64,000 nt of DNA from Alteromonas abrolhosensis (lineage in GTDB: Bacteria; Pseudomonadota; Gammaproteobacteria; Enterobacterales; Alteromonadaceae): positions 1,176,648 through 1,240,647 of the forward strand of contig NZ_MEJH01000003.1 of NCBI RefSeq assembly GCF_001953635.1, in the 5' to 3' direction. Position numbers and translations under genes: made by a program. Position 1 is the first letter of the stretch, and each line of letters opens with the position of its first letter. Below the pieces are notes generated by a model, which was not told where the DNA came from, searched no databases, and saw only the letters and a program-made list of their open reading frames with translations. Shown one piece after another: positions 61,339-64,000 of this stretch.

Positions 61339-63504
61339 TTATTTAACGATGGTCATCTCTTCGATGAGGTTCGTTGCACCGTCAACGTATTCCATTACCC
61401 ATAACATGTAGCGGCTATCTACATGGATGGTACGGGTTGTTTTCGGGTCAAAATCCCAATCAGAATTTACACTCTCGAATGTACCGTCAAACAACAGGCC
61501 GATAAGCTCTGCTTTTGCGTTGAGCGTTGCTGAGCCTGAGTTACCGCCTGTTGAATCTAAATCCGTCAGGAAGTTTACCGGCACGCTGTTAATAGCGTCT
61601 AACTTGTAAGGGCCGTATTTCTTATCTTCAATAAGCTCAAGCTGTTTTTTAGGTGAGTCGAATGGTGTCTCGCCCGTGTCTTTTTCTGTAATACCTTCAA
61701 GACGAGTGAAAGGCTCGTAAATCAGACCGTCTTTTGGCGAGCCGCCCATTACGTTACCGTAAGTGACGCGCAGCGTACTGTTTGCATCTGGATAAGCAAG
61801 GCTGCCCAAAGATTTTTGCCACTCAATAATGGCACTCATGTATTTAGGGCGAAGCGCAGCAGCTTTACCGCTTAGCGTTTTGCTCTTATCTTCTATAGCC
61901 ATCTCGGTATCGAACAGGGCAACCGCAAGTTTAATGAACGGGTCGTTGCTATTTTCGAAATCAGCTCGGCTTGCAGTTAACCATTTCAAACGTTCTTCAG
62001 TATTAGTTAATGAAGTATTGTCGTAAAACGCTTTTAACTTCTTCTGAAGTGTTTTTCCGTCGGTACCACCATCAATGCCTACTGCTTTATCGAACGCGGC
62101 TACTCGGTTTTCTTCTGGCTGTTCTAGGTACATGCTAATCATTTTATGCCAAACGGCCTGATCAACAACCGGATCAAAGCGGCGCTCAATACGCTCTACG
62201 CCTTCTTTAAGAAGAATTTGATCGCGCTTCTGAAATCCAGATTCACGTTCTGCGTCCGGCTTTTCTTTTTCGATGGCATTGCGATAAAGGGTTTGGGCTG
62301 ACGACAAGAGTTGTGCACGACTGAGGTTGTTGTACCAGAAGTTTTGCTTGTTCATTTGCATTTGCTCAGCGCTAACCGCATCAAGATCGGCAAGTGCTTG
62401 CTTCATCTCACTCTTACCGTTTTTATCAAGCCATGCAGCTAGTTGCTCTTCTCGCTCAGCGCGACGTGGAACAAGTCCAACGCGTTTAGCGCCAGAAAGC
62501 TGGCCCAACGTATTTTTGTGGAAGTTGTTAAGACCCGCTAACAAAGCTTCATATTTTATACGCGCATCACTGCCTTCTTCAGATGCACTTTCAATAGTTT
62601 TAATCCACGCATCTACCAGTTCAAGGTAAGTGGGATATAGCCAATCAAACGTGTACGACACTTGTGATAAACGCGCATAGCGGTTAGTAGAGCCAGGGTA
62701 TCCCGCTGCCATAACAAAGTCGCCGTCTTCAAGTCCAGCTGCCGAAACTTTTAAGAAATGCTCCGGTTTAAATGGCACGTTCTCTTCGCTGTAATCAGCT
62801 GGTTTACCGTCTTTACCCACGTAAGCACGGTAGAACGAGAAGTCGCCCGTATGGCGAGGCCACATCCAGTTATCTACATCACCACCGTATTTACCAATTG
62901 AATCAGCAGGCGCGTAGGCAATACGCACGTCACGGATTTCCATTTGCTTTATTAGCTTGTATTCAAGGCCTTGGAAAAACGAAGGTACAGAGCAGCGGAA
63001 GCCCGCTTCAGACTCACACTCTGCAATTAACGCTTTGCGGTTTGCTTCAATGAGGTCGTAGCGCTCGCGGCCTTGAACGTCATCACTGATGCCGCCAATG
63101 ACGTTGTCGGTTACATCAGAAAAATCGACCGTAACGAACATGCGTGTACCCGGCGCGGCGGGCAGTTCTTCACCAATTTCTTTTGCTAGGAAACCATCTT
63201 TTAAATAGTTGTTTTCGGGGGTGCTGTTATATTGAACAGAACCGCGCGCGCAGTGGTGGTTAGTAACGGCCAAGCCTTTGTCAGAGACAAACGATGCTGA
63301 ACACCCACCAAGTGACACTATTGCGCCCATTGGGAACGCGGTTAGGTCGTTAATACTACTAGCAGGGATTGCTAAGCCTGTTTCTTTTAAATCGCCGGCA
63401 ATTGAAGGAAGTTGTTCTGGCGTGAACATGCCTTCCTTAGCATTTACTTGCATTGCACTGCCAATTAAAGCGGCAGAAAGACAAAATACACTTACTTTAG
63501 ACAT
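61339..63504 (-). CDS. S46-family dipeptidyl-peptidase, DPP7-like
   Basis: Periplasmic or secreted exopeptidase releasing dipeptides, 721 aa, with a Sec signal peptide (residues 1-22, ending MQVNA). Catalytic His is in AVTNHHCARGSVQY and Ser in DSTGGNSGSATLNAKAELIG. Eighteen residues after that Ser is Gly (in LLFDGTF). In DPP7 enzymes this S1-pocket residue is Gly (hydrophobic P1 preference), whereas DPP11 has Arg (acidic P1), so this is predicted DPP7-like. AAGGA precedes the ATG. A LiuR-like palindrome lies at 63565-63582, 60 bp upstream. Released hydrophobic dipeptides would supply branched-chain amino acids. Confidence 0.94.
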   Translation of the reverse strand: MSKVSVFCLSAALIGSAMQVNAKEGMFTPEQLPSIAGDLKETGLAIPASSINDLTAFPMGAIVSLGGCSASFVSDKGLAVTNHHCARGSVQYNSTPENNYLKDGFLAKEIGEELPAAPGTRMFVTVDFSDVTDNVIGGISDDVQGRERYDLIEANRKALIAECESEAGFRCSVPSFFQGLEYKLIKQMEIRDVRIAYAPADSIGKYGGDVDNWMWPRHTGDFSFYRAYVGKDGKPADYSEENVPFKPEHFLKVSAAGLEDGDFVMAAGYPGSTNRYARLSQVSYTFDWLYPTYLELVDAWIKTIESASEEGSDARIKYEALLAGLNNFHKNTLGQLSGAKRVGLVPRRAEREEQLAAWLDKNGKSEMKQALADLDAVSAEQMQMNKQNFWYNNLSRAQLLSSAQTLYRNAIEKEKPDAERESGFQKRDQILLKEGVERIERRFDPVVDQAVWHKMISMYLEQPEENRVAAFDKAVGIDGGTDGKTLQKKLKAFYDNTSLTNTEERLKWLTASRADFENSNDPFIKLAVALFDTEMAIEDKSKTLSGKAAALRPKYMSAIIEWQKSLGSLAYPDANSTLRVTYGNVMGGSPKDGLIYEPFTRLEGITEKDTGETPFDSPKKQLELIEDKKYGPYKLDAINSVPVNFLTDLDSTGGNSGSATLNAKAELIGLLFDGTFESVNSDWDFDPKTTRTIHVDSRYMLWVMEYVDGATNLIEEMTIVK

Positions 63505-63752
63505 GGGGTATCCTTGTTCTTGTCGTTAATCTTATTGTTATAAGTCAGTCTTAATAAATACCAAGTTAACGTAGACGTCAACATTGTTACAGTGTAACGA
63601 TTATTCCCATTTCGCCCTAAGAAAAAGCGTTGGGTGTAAGGAGGAAATTTGTTAAGAAGTGTAACTAGCTGCCATTAACAGCACGGTTGGGCTGTTTATC
63701 GCAGAAATAGGAAAGCGAGAAATTTGAAGGTAATAAAAAAGGCAGGTATAAA
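63505..63752. other. Promoter region of S46 peptidase up to the IS end
   Basis: It contains the LiuR-like site and a second perfect palindrome GTTACAGTGTAAC (63586-63598). The rest is A/T-rich with no gene visible. Confidence 0.55.
63565..63582. promoter_or_regulatory. LiuR-like operator upstream of S46 peptidase
   Basis: GTTAACGTAGACGTCAAC matches the etf operator GTTGACGTTTACGTCAAC at 15 of 18 positions, including both ACGT cores and their spacing. It is 61-78 bp before the peptidase start codon. The next palindrome GTTACAGTGTAAC (63586-63598) may be a separate site. Confidence 0.55.
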
Positions 63753-64000
63753 TGAAGTGACCCCATTAAGTTGGACTCATTTCTAAGCGGCAACCAAGGC
63801 CTGATTTCGATATTGTATCGGACTCAGGCCTTTTAGTTTTAGCTTAATGCGTTCGTTGTTGTAGTAATCAATATATTCTTTGATGTTTTCAATGAGCTCA
63901 TTCGCATCTTTGAACGTTTCATTGTGATACATCTCAGTTTTTAATATGCCGAAGAAGTTCTCTGCAACGGCATTGTCTAAACAGTTTCCTTTCCTAGACA
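63753..64000 (-). mobile_element. IS3-family insertion sequence, right end (continues past window)
   Basis: The terminal repeat begins TGAAGTGACCCCATTAAG at 63753, thirty bases before the transposase stop codon. The element extends beyond the window edge, so its size and left end are unknown. Confidence 0.85.
63783..64000 (-). CDS. IS3-family transposase OrfB, C-terminal part
   Basis: I read this frame on the minus strand from the window edge: 72 codons ending at a TAG at 63785-63783. It is the end of an rve-type DDE integrase domain. SRKGNCLDNAVAENFFGILK contains the catalytic Glu region, followed by EYIDYYNNERIKLKLKGLSP and IQYRNQALVAA, the typical C-terminus of IS3-group OrfB (IS150-like branch). 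The 5' part and the OrfA frame lie outside the window. No internal stop is seen in the visible part, so the copy may be intact. Confidence 0.92.
   Translation of the reverse strand, partial: SRKGNCLDNAVAENFFGILKTEMYHNETFKDANELIENIKEYIDYYNNERIKLKLKGLSPIQYRNQALVAA

Overview
The window reads as chromosome of a marine gammaproteobacterium of the order Alteromonadales, most likely Alteromonas or a close relative. This is inferred from the protein repertoire (DUF3718 and DUF2788 proteins, two large TonB-dependent receptors, S46 and S9 peptidases, stacked RND pumps, MsrPQ, a Fur/flavodoxin neighbourhood), the moderate GC content and the ACGT-type palindromes at catabolic promoters. No rRNA, tRNA, CRISPR array or prophage was found. 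Coding density is high and most genes sit in short operons closed by clear Rho-independent hairpins.

Layout. 1-3771: hemN (cut by the window edge), an SGNH hydrolase, a DsbA/FrnE-type oxidoreductase and an orphan XdhC. 3768-10787: first catabolic island, with a TonB-dependent receptor, a histidine-phosphatase-fold protein, an ACAD10/11-like acyl-CoA dehydrogenase, an ACAD10/11-like kinase and a quinone-oxidoreductase-like enzyme. 10926-14754: lipoprotein, secreted alpha-amylase, YchJ and an SOS-controlled SulA homologue. 15050-22764: YqaA, MsrQ/MsrP, an unknown exported protein, dGTPase, YfbR, AlaA and a DUF2189 membrane protein. 23182-32946: DUF3718 protein, a three-gene tandem RND efflux operon, OsmC and CvfB. 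33012-36392: pxpABC 5-oxoprolinase plus a D-amino-acid aminotransferase in one operon.

36446-45725: Fur, a chemoreceptor, flavodoxin with DUF2788 (a Fur-box-like site lies upstream), YbfF, an H-NS-type protein, ETF-ubiquinone oxidoreductase divergent from EtfBA, and a stand-alone glycogen-binding domain. 46106-53191: second RND pump, prolyl oligopeptidase and an unknown small protein. 53287-60413: second catabolic island, with a TonB-dependent receptor, a GlxA-type regulator, a 600-residue acyl-CoA dehydrogenase and two SDRs. 60439-64000: YaiI, a REP-bounded cassette with a small membrane-protein gene, an S46 dipeptidyl peptidase and the right end of an IS3-family element.

How it fits together. 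Both catabolic islands pair an outer-membrane receptor with acyl-CoA dehydrogenases. Those enzymes would feed electrons to EtfBA and ETF-QO, encoded in the middle of the window. Palindromes of one family (TTnACGTnnACGTnAA) occur in the etf divergent promoter and again upstream of the S46 peptidase, suggesting that peptide breakdown and acyl-CoA oxidation share a regulator. The most unusual observations are the split ACAD10/11-like kinase/dehydrogenase pair with a phosphatase-fold neighbour lacking its second catalytic His, about 48-bp palindromes made of two IS3-like ends sitting in transcription terminators, and the inverted-repeat cassette at 60899-61331.
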